Part shown: piece after piece, positions 10,971 through 24,400 of the stretch
Position numbering within the stretch: position 1 is the stretch's first letter
Layout: every line of letters starts with the position of its first letter
NCBI GenBank assembly: GCA_911728435.2
Contig: OU452203.1
Span: forward strand, 19,423,151 to 19,487,150
Length of the DNA stretch: 64,000 nucleotides
Source of the DNA: Apoderus coryli
Taxonomy: Eukaryota > Arthropoda > Insecta > Coleoptera > Attelabidae
Direction: 5' to 3'
The notes under the pieces: generated by a model
Seen by the model: only the letters and a program-made list of their open reading frames with translations
What the model was told of the DNA's origin: nothing
Databases searched by the model: none
Made by a program: the position numbers and the translations under genes

Positions 10971-13364
10971 AGTTTGTTCGAATCAACACCATGAGAGCCT
11001 GCTACTGTCTAACGTCATATATTTGGAGTTTGATTGAGCTGATCGTTTTTGGGGCCTCTGCTTTTTATAGTAGATGCTTTTTTCCGCATGATGCAAAGTC
11101 CCCTAGTAGAATATGATCGAGTTCAGGGAGAGATAAGAATGTTGGATAACTAGACAGAGCTTTTGATTCGTTGAAATGTACAATAGTGCATATTATTGGT
11201 ACCCAAACCCCGATCTACCATATTACTTGAAACGGTGTGCTCCTAAGAAGGGACATCAGCAGAAAGACTTTATTGAAGATTTAAACAGCAATTGATGATT
11301 CCCTTTCAACTTAATTTTTCCTCACAAACAGGCGCACGCGTTTTGAGGTGGACTAAATATGTTTTTGATTTCTTCCTTCATTTCTCCACATGGCGCATCA
11401 TGATATGGAAATATTTATGAATTCAAGGAATCTTAGATTTATTTGAGTTCGCGCAATGACTGTTTTAAAATAATTGAGATATGGAAGCACCGATGGGAGT
11501 GTAATTTTCAGTAGTAATACCCCTAGGGTCTTGATAATGCCGAGATAATTTTGTCATAGAGACTGCCGAAAGCGTGTTGCTTGATAATGGCCCAAGGCCG
11601 AGGGCTATTGTCCTTGAGCAACTCGCTTGAAGGATTCTCTATGACAAGATTTTGAGTATTTATCAAGGCCCGAGGAGTAGATATCAGAAATTTAATTGTC
11701 AATCTGACGTTTAATAATTTTCAATACAAAATATATTAGTTTTAATCAGACAAATATTATTCATTTTCATTTAAAACTACAGTTGTGAAAAGTACAATTG
11801 GTAAATGTTAAATTGGAAGAAGAGTTTGCTGAAGTTGACGCATTGTTAATTTCCACTGTTGAAGAAATTTATTTTTATTTTAAACCAGTTGTCAGTTTCA
11901 CGTTTAATTTTTAATAAAAAAACACCAAACTGAAAACACCACATGTAGGGTATTATCGCTGTAATCCAGAGGTGATTGGATGAAATTTGACACATGACTT
12001 AAAATTAAGGAATTTGATTGGTTACTATAATTAGTAAAATATTATCAGTCAAATGGCTACTAAAAATGTTACAAACCGGAGAACTGTCATTAATACCAGC
12101 GCGAGTTTATGAATGCAGATCGGATACTTATAACACCAACCTCGTATTGTGGAAAAATTTTAAGGAAACTTAATTTTGGGTGCTTGTAACAAAAATAACT
12201 ATTAATTGGAAGCAATAAAACAACTCTGAAATTAATTTCACTCACCATCGACTCCATTTTATCTATATAAAGCAATCTAGTAAATGCACAAATTTTGTTT
12301 AGTTTGAGCGACAGCTGAACGGACTGCGAAAATTAAATCAACTGAATACTAAAATAGAGTTTGCCACATTGCACATTGCACCGACCTGAAAAGTCTATTA
12401 TAGAACATCATTAATTTCAGAAAATTAATTATTTTTTTTTGTATGTATTATAATAATTATTATTATAGTATAAATATAGTTCTAAATGTTAAGTCTATAT
12501 TGATTAATGCATATTAAGTACTCAAATACTGTCTGATACATGTTTAAAGAAAGTAAGGTAGAGTTCTTGTAAGAGAACCCTGATCAACAACTATATAGTC
12601 ATTTCCCATTATAGCAGTTTGCTCGTGTTGACCGATTGACTTACTTTTCTTGAGATGCGAGACGATTCAACGGTATTTTGATTGCTGCTGTATATATGAA
12701 ACATCTTTATATGTGATTCGACTACGTTGACTGGTTCTTATTTAGTTATCATCTGCATCAAATTCCTGGAAATAGAAGAGGCACTGAGATACGTATAGGA
12801 CACAGGCAATAGTATATGATTTGCTTTTTTCACATCAGTTAGCGATAGAAATAGAGAAATACGAGGATCGTGGGGAAAGTTTGTGATTTTATATGGTGCT
12901 TTCACAGCATTAACAAGTACAGCATTCCGACTCCACGTTGGCACTTTGAAATAAACTGTGACGTATACCGCCGCCATTTTGGGTTACAAGTCAGGTCCTG
13001 ACTAAGAATAATTATGTTTTCGGTTTCTAACCACAGTACTGTATTTTCATTTTTGTAAAAATATTTAAGTACATAATAATAAGGCTGTCAATTTCAGAAA
13101 TATTTGTGGTGTGTCATAGTGATTGAAAACAGCCTTGAGTGCTGGTATCAGTTAAATGTTGACATGTTAAGGGATTTTTAATAATAATAATATCCACAAC
13201 AATAATAAAGACTATTAGTAAAAAAGACATTTTTATAAAAGTTGAAGCAGTGCTTCCTAACTTAACCTAAACGTAACTTATATTTTAGCTTAAACCTATC
13301 TGAAAATAGTTTTACATCGCTGGCCAAATTAAGTAGGTAGCTTATTTTTACAAATTAATTTGTT
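10971..13364. other. no gene seen
   Basis: AT-rich sequence. The segment 12960-12985 contains AAAATGGCGGCGGTATAC on the - strand, which could suit a transcript start, but no supported exon follows. Nothing else was recognised. Confidence 0.45.
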
Positions 13365-13590
13365 CTATTGCGTGTCAGACAGCGCTCTTAAACGAAAACC
13401 CCTGTAAACTTTTTATATTCTCCGGTAGAGCGTTGTAATATTTTGAAACCGTATAGGAAAATGACCGCTCAAAGATTGATGTTGAGTCTAGGGGTGGCGT
13501 AATGACAATATTCACATCATACACCGATCCCCGGAACTTCAATCTTTCATATAAGTATTCCGCCTATTTCCAACTGATGATTTTTATTAG
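13365..13590 (-). pseudogene. LINE C-terminal fragment
   Basis: The - strand has an open stretch including EYLYERLKFRGSVYD, then STSIFERSFSYTVSKYYNAL and PENIKSLQGFSFKSAV, ending at a stop. This matches the C-terminal region of Jockey/CR1-like LINE polyproteins (SxxxRSFxYxxxxxYNxLPxxIR...SFKxxL). The rest of the polyprotein is absent. It is a typical 5'-truncated or fragmented copy. Confidence 0.7.
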
Positions 13591-15310
13591 TCAAAATTAG
13601 TGAATGAAAATCCGACGTTGTTTCATTCTTAACCAGCCGATTTCCTTAATCTTATTGCTAGCCTCTTTCACCCCTACGAATTCCACATACAAGCCGTGTG
13701 CCTGAATTCTGCATCAACTGAATCCTGTTCTCAGCAATTTTAGTCAAACAAGGGCCATATATATATTGTCAATAATATAACCCCTAGCTGATTGCGTTAT
13801 CATGCTATCTCGCCACGAGACAACTTGTGTTTATGTTTTACTTTCATTTAGTTTAAAAACATATTAGATTCTGCCATTTCGTAATATAAATTTTACGGTT
13901 ATACAAATAGTTGTTATAAACGTAAAATTATCTAGTATTCATCTTTATTTTTACTTATTACTCACCTAACAGGATCTGTGGGGAAGTGAAAAAAATGTTT
14001 AGAGCAAGTGTACCGCTTATTGGGACAACATTTTGCAGCACACACATCTTCCCTGATTGTTCATTGTATTAATCATAAGATACGTTAATAAAAATAAAAT
14101 CATTTTAATTCTCACGAACACTATACCAAAAACGCAAAACACAGAATTAGATTTAAACACAATATTTATTTATCTCGTACACGCCGACAATGAACTATAT
14201 ATTGAACACAGGAGTGAACGGTATTTATCTACGTCTATGTGATTATTGTGACGTTGTAACCCATAATGGGCGGCATGCGCGACGGAATGCGCAGGACGGC
14301 TGGCGAGCGGAAAGTCAGAATACTGTATTATTTATTATACTGTGGTGCTTTAATTTAGTGTACGAGGCGTATTTAATTTCGCGGATTAAGGAAGAAGGGT
14401 AGAAAATAGAAATGCAACTGTAATACATTTTCAAGATGTATTCATTAATTTGTTTATATTTACCTTCATAAGGAAATGTTGAAGCTTTCGCTGAAACTGC
14501 TTGCTACTCTCACGGACTTTTTGTCCATATTTGGGAACAAATATTATCACCAAGTCTGGACTATAATGGGGTGCTTGGACAGAGGTTCGTACTGATAAAC
14601 CCAATAACAATCGGAGCTAGCACAACATCCTTATCTTCAATACCGTGGTCCAAAAACGTGAGTATCTTGCATGATGTCAAGATGATCATGCAACATTTTA
14701 AAAATGATTGTATCGGATACTCCCTTTAGGAATATTGAACTGTCTTACATGTAGCACCGATTTCAACCCTAAAGAACATTCTAGAAATGAGCCCAATAGA
14801 GTCATTCATATAGTTGCCCTATTGAACCACAAACTTTGTAAGAGTTCGGCTGGTACAGCGTTTTATTTTTAAAATGTACAGGTCTTAAAAGATGTGAGAT
14901 AATGGCATGAAAGTGATAAAAAAATCATGAAAAAGTTATAAAATATCGCATTTAACGAAAATTCAGGGTGGTAGGTGACTGTATAAACAAGCAAACTATC
15001 CCTAAAGTCGATATTTATAACTTTTAGAACCGATTCTTGAGCTTAAAATAAGAAGGAACATTTTGTTTTATCGAAAACTATGTTTAACGCTCAATTTAAA
15101 CATTCAGCTCTTTAACGAAAACAAAATGAAATATCAATTCATCAGTCTAGTAATCTCTGTCCAACAAATGAAAAAGCAAATGCACCCGAAAACCTATTAA
15201 AATTGGTATTTGCTTGCTACATAGGTATAAACGTAAAACGATTTTTTAAATCGCCAGCTGTCGCTCAAAAGATAAATTACCCTCGGGGGTTGATGCCGAA
15301 TTAATTGCAG
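13591..15310. other. intergenic or upstream Rap1GAP intron, mariner-like scrap
   Basis: No coding exon was recognised. TACGAGGCGTATTTAATTTCGCGG at about 14361 resembles a mariner terminal repeat. The preceding GC-richer stretch (14265-14310, CGGCATGCGCGACGGAATGCGC) resembles the subterminal part of the 8-kb mariner, so a small mariner relic is likely. If Rap1GAP starts further upstream, this is intronic. Confidence 0.35.
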
Positions 15311-15418
15311 AGTCACGAAGTCTTCAACGTAAAGGGCGTGACGTGTTCTACACCTGACCTATACCATTCTGAAAGTTATGATAGCCGAACGAAAAGAATA
15401 CCCTCTCAGTATAAAAAA
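15311..15418 (+). CDS. Rap1GAP: Rap1GAP exon 1 of those seen (probable)
   Basis: The exon has 36 in-phase codons between TTAATTGCAG and GTAAGTGATG, including [20 protein letters not shown]. It enters and leaves in phase 0, which fits the next exon. It does not match a part of Rap1GAP I know, so assignment rests on splice sites, phase and position. It may be isoform-specific. Confidence 0.55.
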
Positions 15419-18400
15419 GTAAGTGATGTTAAATGGATACATGAAAGGTTAATAACCTGGTATGAGTCATACAAAGAATTTTGCAATTATAGTTATATAA
15501 GGGTGGGTCTGGAAATGGGGTCTTTTATATTATACCTATATTTACTCAGATTATTTGATAAATCACGGCGATATTATAGAAGAAGAATTCTGTTTTATCA
15601 GTTTGGATTCTTTTCTTTCACAATTTGCTTCAAAATAGCGAAGAGATTTGTTCAAATTTTTATAAAATAATAATACATTGTTGAAAGTGTTGATTTGCAG
15701 CAACCAAGTCGAAGATCAAAAAGAAAATTCCCACGTAAAACTTCAAATGTGTTAAAGTTGTGCTTATTTTGTGTTTTTCAGCCTCCTTCAACGCAACGAC
15801 AATTGAGTACCTCTTCCGAGAAAGATCTCCCATTAAAAGATGACCATCATCAGCATCATTATCACCACCGATTCTCTAGCAATAATAATATCAAAATTTC
15901 ATCACCCAATCTCACCCCATGTGCAATACAGACACCACCTGCCAGTCCGCAACAACCCCATACACAATCGATGAGGATGTTACAGGATATTTTGAACAGG
16001 TACGGATTCCATAATTATTATTAATGCATTTTCGATACAGGTGTGATCAAAAGTTCTGTTATTATTAGCAGCATTGAAAACCATGCACTAGAAGATTTTT
16101 TTCTCTAATAACTTTCGTTGTTTCAAGCTGAAATTAGGTAAATAAAGCGAAACATGTATTTTTTAATTAAAATATGAATTTTTTTCTCTTTCAGACCGGG
16201 ACCTTATCCTATGATAGCAATACCACAGAAAGGTTATTGGGTGGATGGTGTTGAACATGAACACATGATGATTCCACCATATGATCATCATAATGGCGAT
16301 ATTACAAATAGTGGAGGTATTGGTGGTTCATCGACTATGCAACATTCAGCGTGGAGAATCAAAATTGAAACTGACGATACGGCGAAGTGTTATAGGCGGT
16401 TTTTCGCCGGCAGGGTAAGTCAGATGTCTTTAGAGCATATCTCCCCATATAATTAGCAGATTATTATTTTTTTTTTTTCATAAGAATAACATGCAAATGT
16501 TTTTTCTGTTCTATTGAAATTCGTTTCATGAATTACACTGACCATAAGGCGAAGTGTTATGGGCGATTTTTCGTAAGAATAACATGTAAATCTTTTTTCT
16601 GTTCTATTGACATTCGTTTCATGAATTACACTGACCATACGGCGAAGTGTTACTGGCGATTTTTCGTAAGAATAACATGCAAATCTTTTTTCTGTTCTAT
16701 TGACATTCGACACATGAATTACACTGACCATAAAGCGAAGTGTTATAGGCGATTTTTCGTAACAATAACATGCAAATCTTTTTTCTGTTCTATTGACATT
16801 CGTTTCATGAATTACACTGACCATAAGGTGAGGTGTTATAGGCGATTTTTCGTAAGAATAACATGCAAATCTTTTTTCTGTTCTATTGACATTCGACACA
16901 TGAATTACACTGACCATAAAGCGATGTGTTATAGGCGATTTTTCGTAAGAATAACATGAAAATCTTTTTTCTGTTCTATAGACATTCGTTTCATGAATTA
17001 CACTGACCATAAGGCGAAGTGTTATAGGTGATTTTTCGTAAGAATAACATGCAAATCTTTTTTCTGTTCTATTGACATTCGTTTCATGAATTACACTGAC
17101 CATAAGGTGAAGTGTTATAGGCGATTTTTTGTAAGAATAACATGCAAAACTTTTTTCTGTTCTATTGACATTCGTTTCATGAATTACACGGACCATACGG
17201 CGAAATGTTATAGGCGATTTTTCGTAAGAATAACATGCAAATCTTTTTTTCTGTTCTATTGAAATTCATTTCATGAATTACACGGACCATACGGCGAAGT
17301 GTTACTGGCGATTTTTCGTAACAATAACATGCAAATCTTTTTTCTGTTCTATTGACATTCGTTTCATGAATTACACTGACCATAAGGCGAGGTGTTATAG
17401 GCGATTTTTCATAAGAATAACATGCAAATCTTTTTTCTGTTCTATTGACATTCGTTTCATGAATTACACTGACCATAAGGCGAAGTGTTATAGGCGATTT
17501 TTCGTAAGAATAACATGCAAATCTTTTTTCTGTTCTATTGACATTCGACACATGAATTACACTGACCATAAAGCGAAGTGTTATAGGCGATTTTTCGTAA
17601 CAATAACATGCAAATCTTTTTTCTGTTCTATTGACATTCGTTTCATGAATTACACTGACCATAAGGTGAGGTGTTATAGGCGATTTTTCGTAAGAATAAC
17701 ATGCAAATCTTTTTTCTGTTCTATTGACATTCGACACATGAATTACACTGACCATAAAGCGATGTGTTATAGGCGATTTTTCGTAAGAATAACATGAAAA
17801 TCTTTTTTCTGTTCTATAGACATTCGTTTCATGAATTACACTGACCATAAGGCGAAGTGTTATAGGTGATTTTTCGTAAGAATAACATGCAAATCTTTTT
17901 TCTGTTCTATTGACATTCGTTTCATGAATTACACTGACCATAAGGTGAAGTGTTATAGGCGATTTTTTGTAAGAATAACATGCAAAACTTTTTTCTGTTC
18001 TATTGACATTCGTTTCATGAATTACACGGACCATACGGCGAAGTGTTATAGGCGATTTTTCGTAAGAATAACATGCAAATCTTTTTTTCTGTTCTATTGA
18101 AATTCATTTCATGAATTACACGGACCATACGGCGAAGTGTTACTGGCGATTTTTCGTAACAATAACATGCAAATCTTTTTTCTGTTCTATTGACATTCGT
18201 TTCATGAATTACACTGACCATAAGGCGAGGTGTTATAGGCGATTTTTCGTAAGAATAACATGCAAATCTTTTTTCTGTTCTATTGACATTCGTTTCATGA
18301 ATTACACTGACCATAAGGCGAAGTGTTATAGGCGATTTTTCGTAAGAATAACATGCAAATCTTTTTTCTGTTCTATAGACATTCGTTTCATGAATTACAC

Positions 18401-21400
18401 TGACCATAAGGCGAAGTGTTATAGGTGATTTTTCGTAACAATAACATGCAAATCTTTTTTTCTGTTCTATTGACATTCGTTTCATGAATTACACTGGCCG
18501 TAAGACGAAGTGTTATAGGCGATTTTTCGTAAGAATATCATCTAAATCTTTTTTTCTGATATATTCAAATTCGTTTCATGAATTACACGGACCATACGGC
18601 GAAGTGTTATAGGCGATTTTTCGTAAGAATAACAAGCAAATCTTTTTTCTGTTCGATTGACATTCGTTTCATGAATTACACTGACCAAGTACGGTGTTAT
18701 AGGCGGTTTTCCGCCGGCAGGGTAACGATTATTGTATACAATTAAATATTTCTGTATTTGTATAAAATTGTCTGCTTACAAAGCGAAAACTTTAAGTTGG
18801 TATAACTTTGTTTTCCTACACGTTTTTCATAAAATTATGCTGGTATTTGAAGAGTTTAGAACAAAATACGAAATGAGAGAACTAAAGCAAACAAAAAAAA
18901 TAATAAGCACGCCTTTAATTAGTCCGTAGGCATAAATAATAGCTTTATTGTTCCGCTATGCGCGCCCGCGTAAGATTTGTGGGAAATTTCCCATTCTCAT
19001 AACAGCAAAAAAGAAAATAATATGAAATAAAGACGACGATATGTTGTTGCATGCTTGTTTAACACCATAAATATATAGGTAGGTCGAGACAAAGTACTTA
19101 AATTTTATATTCGTTTACTGCATGCCGTTGTAACTGATGAATTTGTCAGATTTTAGTATAGGATGACGTAGATTAACTGGCGATAGTCGTTCAGGAGCTG
19201 TATAAATAAAAAAATAATAAAACAATTAAACGAGAATGAAAATTTAGAAGAAAATCTTATTCATTAATGTACAACTTAAAATAGGAAAATTAATATAATT
19301 ACGAATAATTATATTAATTCCCATACGAAACTTTAATTAAAATGGAAAACTGAATTTATTTCAATTACTAAAGCCTTCAATTAAAATAATTAACAAAGAA
19401 CTTACTGAACTTGAACTTCGATTATTATTAAGAAACCTTGTTAACTCCCCAACTACTAGCTTCTGTATATAAAATGTAAAAGTCCGACATTTAATTTACA
19501 TGAAGGCATTTCGATGTTCAAAAGTGAGACCACACTGTATTTAAAACATGTCATTCTTCCAACAAGAAAACACGGTCCATCTGTTTCTAAAAGTTGAACA
19601 AAGAAAAGCGACAAAAATTATATATTTTTGTTATTCATGTACCTACTTGTAGACGTATTTATTGCTTTTGGTAAAATCCATATCAATAAACGATAAGATA
19701 GATAGAAAACAGACCCTTAAATTTTATGACTAGTTTAGGAACATTTGTTAACAATCTACTTAAAATAATATTCACAAAAATATTATATTTTCCAAACTAA
19801 TAGAAAATATCTATAAAATCACCCAACTAGTATACATAATACCAGTGGCGTGGTGTCTTATTACATACTTTTTTAATGTTATCTGAAAATAACAAAATCT
19901 ATTGTACCGTACCATGTAGAAGTAACGACTGACTAAATGAAAAAAAAAAAAGGTTAAAAGTAAATCAAAAACTAACCATTCATATAATTATGAAAAATAG
20001 AAACTTCGTACTTACAACAGCAATTCTAATTCTTTTATTACTTATGCAGCATGGCTTCAATAATTCAACACTTTTTTCGCTTCAGTTAAAAATAAATATC
20101 CGGTTACATTGAATTTTAAATTTTCTATATCTCCTCTCTTACATTAACGCACAAAGAAGCAGCCGACTGACATAAAAAAAAAATAAGAATACGAATGGAA
20201 AAGAGAAAAAATGGGTCTCAGCTGCTCTTCCTTGACGATTTCCATTAAAACTTTCTGAAAACCATTTCGTTCTTACAATATGTACTTATCAAATTCGTCA
20301 TAGATATTCATGATGCTATTATTATAACTATACACCATTGTCTTGATAAAGATCTTTCCTGCATTGTTTTAAAATTGACGAACACACACAAAAGACGTTC
20401 ATGGGAGAAATTTTAACGTGATGGAAAATTGATAGACAGGCAGAGGTAATGGTTTTTTGATGAAAAACAGTGAAATAACTACAAAGGTAGACCGAAAAGT
20501 GTACACTGGGAACAACCCTTATTCGAAGAGATAGAAAAAAATTAACCAAGGGGCGCAACCAAAACTTTGCTATCTCTTATCGTTTGGCGATTCTCAAATA
20601 TAGCCGATTTCTTTTATGTACTGTAACTTTTTTATTAAAAAATAAAATTCCGGTAAAAACTTTTTTTCGTAGAATCCCTTGCAGTAGGCAGTTTTTTTAC
20701 AGGACGTTTAGATTTTCGTGCACCAGCCCAAACAAAAACAATTTTCCGCAAAATGGTAAGAGCTTGAGCGAAAATTTTCGTGTTTACATACATTTGACCT
20801 TTTTTTATATTTAATTTCAGTAATTAAAATAATCAAGATTTCTTATTCAATACAATTATACCACTGACGATGACATTTATATGTCGAAACATGTATGGTG
20901 ACGTGCTCTGTTAATTAACTTGGCACAATATTGACGTATTTTACTCTACATCATATTTATATACTCCTCGCAAATATGGACTATTTTATAAAAACTTAAA
21001 ATCACGATTCGGCTTCGGACCCTGTATATTTTTGAAAACCACCCCTTAAACAATGCTGAAATTACACAAAGCATTCCAAAAACATTCTACAATTGATTTA
21101 AATTGCATTGAAAAAATTAAAACGTAAATAATTATTTCCTCTTCACGATTTTGATTTTCACGTAATCAACAACAGTTGTTTATAATATCTGCCCACACCC
21201 GAACCTTGACTTACTAAACCGTAATAATCATTTTGTTTAATTCTATATTATACAATGATCGCAAAATAATGTATACCTAATTGACAGATTACCAGGGGAG
21301 TTAAATAAGTGGGCAAATAGCATATTGTGACGAATATAAAATGTCCCCAATGCTTAGAGAAAAATAAATACATCCGGCAACACCGCTTTGGTTGTACTAT

Positions 21401-24400
21401 AGTATTCAAATGAACTATTCTCAAAAGCTCGGGAATTAAACAAACGGGAGGCGACTCTGTACAAATTTAGGAGGCTGTACTTCGTCCGGGGCAGCGCTGT
21501 GTTAATTTGGTAGGATGCGCCTCGCTTACCGTATTGATTTAGAATGGACGTGCGTCAGAATGTTGGAGAAAATTCGATTACTCACTGGAAGTGTTGAGAA
21601 AGAAAGCCAATCATATATATAGCCAAGTAACAAGTGTTTCAAACGATAAAATAAATCAGTTTTAATAACACCTAAGAAAGCAGAGTAAAAGCGAGATCAA
21701 ATCGTTACAATATTGAGATTTATCAGATCGTTCATTTACCAGCGGATGTTTTTAGTTCAGCGGGATAGATAAGGGCAGAATGCAATATTATTTTAATATA
21801 TCGAGACCACACACCTTTTGTCTGTTTCTTTCTTTTTTCTCTAATTCATGATTTTAACTGTTGAGATTGAAGCGAAGTATTCTCCAGTTATAGAATAGAG
21901 AAAAATACGAATTGACCTATAGCTAATATGATTTTTTAAACCCTCGTTTTGTACTATGGGAGGCCACCATCAAAAATGTGAAAACCCATTTACGTGGAAG
22001 TTGGACAGTTGGGTGTCCATCGAACAGGAAACTATTATTTTACCATTTGTTATTAGACTAATGTCTGAAATTTGGACGAAGATCATCTGGTCATCTCAAG
22101 AAGATTCCTCAGTTCAATTTTTGCTTTAAGTTTATGTTTAGGAAGATGCAGCTTATGCTCACTCTTGACTTGTTTTAAAAGCTCTTTATTTGTTGTTTTA
22201 GCTTCAGTAGATACCTGCATATTGATCCAAAGAACCCTATCCGACAAATCTTTGCGTTCTCTTTCGTTGATAATAAGATCGTATAAGAGATTTAATCGAC
22301 ACTTGCTGTATCAGGGAGTAAGTAGCTGCAATTACTTCCCTTAACTTTTACTTTGAATATATCTTCAGACTGGCAATCAAATAAAAAGCATAACAACCAA
22401 AATGAAGCAGAAAGCAGCACGACAACTAAATTCACGTTTCATATCTACTATAGAGCCCACAAATCATACTAGTGGAAAATTCTTGAATATAGCGAAACTT
22501 TTCAAAAGTCCTACAGCCTTATCTTCCAGCATATATTATGCAATATACTTTTCAGGTATTACTATTTCTGTCGGAAAATAGGAAGGAAAAGAATAAGGAG
22601 TTTTTGGACGACTATAACAACATAGCTATAGATTTATAGAGCAACACTGCTTAGATAGGGTCATATAGACGAATAATATGCGGCAAACACGAATATATTG
22701 CATAGGTTAAGTTTGTTACATTAACATTCCTTCATTATACAGAGTGGTCCCGTTTCAAAGCGGAAACTTTAGTGGCAGAATGCTTAAAATGTTTATACCA
22801 AATTCCAAATTTCTTAATATTTTTAAAACTACTTTAGATATTTAAATAAAATTTGACACGTTTGGATAGATAATTTAGATACTTTTTTTTAAGCAGAAAA
22901 TATTATTTTACTTGCACCAGTGGCGTGCTTAAGGGCACATCTTTTAATGGAACATATGGTACGCCACTGATTTTTTAAGCAGAAAAAATATTTCTAGAAT
23001 CCTTTTTCAGTTTACAACGTTTGACATACCGTTTTCTAAGTAAAATATCAAAATACCTACTGATTTCTATTTTATTATCTTTTTTTTTGAGCCTTATTTC
23101 TTCAATATTTAGATTGGAAAATTCTTAGGATGAGGCTCACAAATTACACACAGAATAAATAACAATTTGTTTTTTAATGTCAAAACATTTTTTTAAACAA
23201 CAAATTGTTGTATCGTTGACTATAATTATGGGTAATTTTTTTTTCAGAAATCATTATGTATATTTTAATTTTTTACTTGCAAAAGATGTGTCAAACGAAA
23301 AAAAGTGAGGAGTCTTTTCTTGTTGTAAATCGAACAAGGATTCCAGAAATAATTTTTACTGTTAAAAAACAGTGGCGTATCATTTTTTCCAGTAAAATTG
23401 CCCGAAGATGTGTCTGTACGCACTCCACTGGTTGAAGTAAAATAATATTTTTTACATAAAAAGATATATCTATGTTTTCTATCGAAACGTGCCAAATTTC
23501 ATTTAAATATCTAAACTAGTTTTAAAAATATTAATAAATTAGGAATATATTATACATTTTACATACATACCCCGTATTTACGTTTGATAAAAAATTATTT
23601 AATATCTACACAGGTTCTTTACAATAAGAACTAAAATTCCGAAAAAACCTCTCTGTGTTGTTGTGTAGTTATTATGTGGCAAAATACAATGGGTTATTAT
23701 AACAAATTACACATTTTTCGTGGCTTTTGCTTAGAAACTTTCACGCCTCCGCGCTGTTCTCATTTTCAGTTTTGTTTTTGGCTTAGGTACACGTTTCTTA
23801 TGTGTTATATGAACATAATTATTATTGTTAGTTATTTGCTTTCAAAAGGAAGGTACGGTATTCTGAACGAATAAGGTCATAATATTATTTTGTAAAGAGT
23901 ATAGGTACGAGAGAGCGTTTTTAATTCTGCAGATTGGTGGGGATATTATTAGTAGTAGCATGTTCTATGACTCATGATTTGTATAAATACCATGTTTTAT
24001 CTTATTCGGATCATTAATCGTTGGTTAAGCAATTTAATCGGGAAGAAAAGTAAATACATGAAGAAAATCACACCGCGCCATTATAAAGTCCTTGACTAAA
24101 CAAAGAAAGTCTGTTTAAACCATTGTGGAACAGAAGTCATCGGTTTACGAGGAATCTTGCGCCGTTGTTACTAGAGACGAAACTCGAGGTCGCATCATTA
24201 TGAATCAATCAATGAATTCAATCTTAGAACAATTAAAAAAATCGGTTGTGTCGCCCCAAAACTTTCCCGACAAGATATATTATAATCAAAAATATATCAC
24301 GCCAAAAACCCCTATAAAATTACTTTATTATATTCTTAACCGGTGAAATTTTAAACGCAATTTTCAAATGATGTAACACTTGACCCCTACAGCTATTTGG

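Noticed and set aside
15305..15670. Open frame of 121 codons starting at an ATG at 15305
   Set aside because: Only 15311-15418 looks like coding sequence, and it ends at a consensus donor. The ATG lies before the acceptor, and the codons after 15418 are intronic in composition.
16453..18485. Long open frames on both strands (up to 285 codons) in the 16.4-18.5 kb segment
   Set aside because: They follow exactly the 93-bp period, which is divisible by three, and end where a monomer has one extra T. Both strands are open at once. This is satellite DNA, not a gene family.
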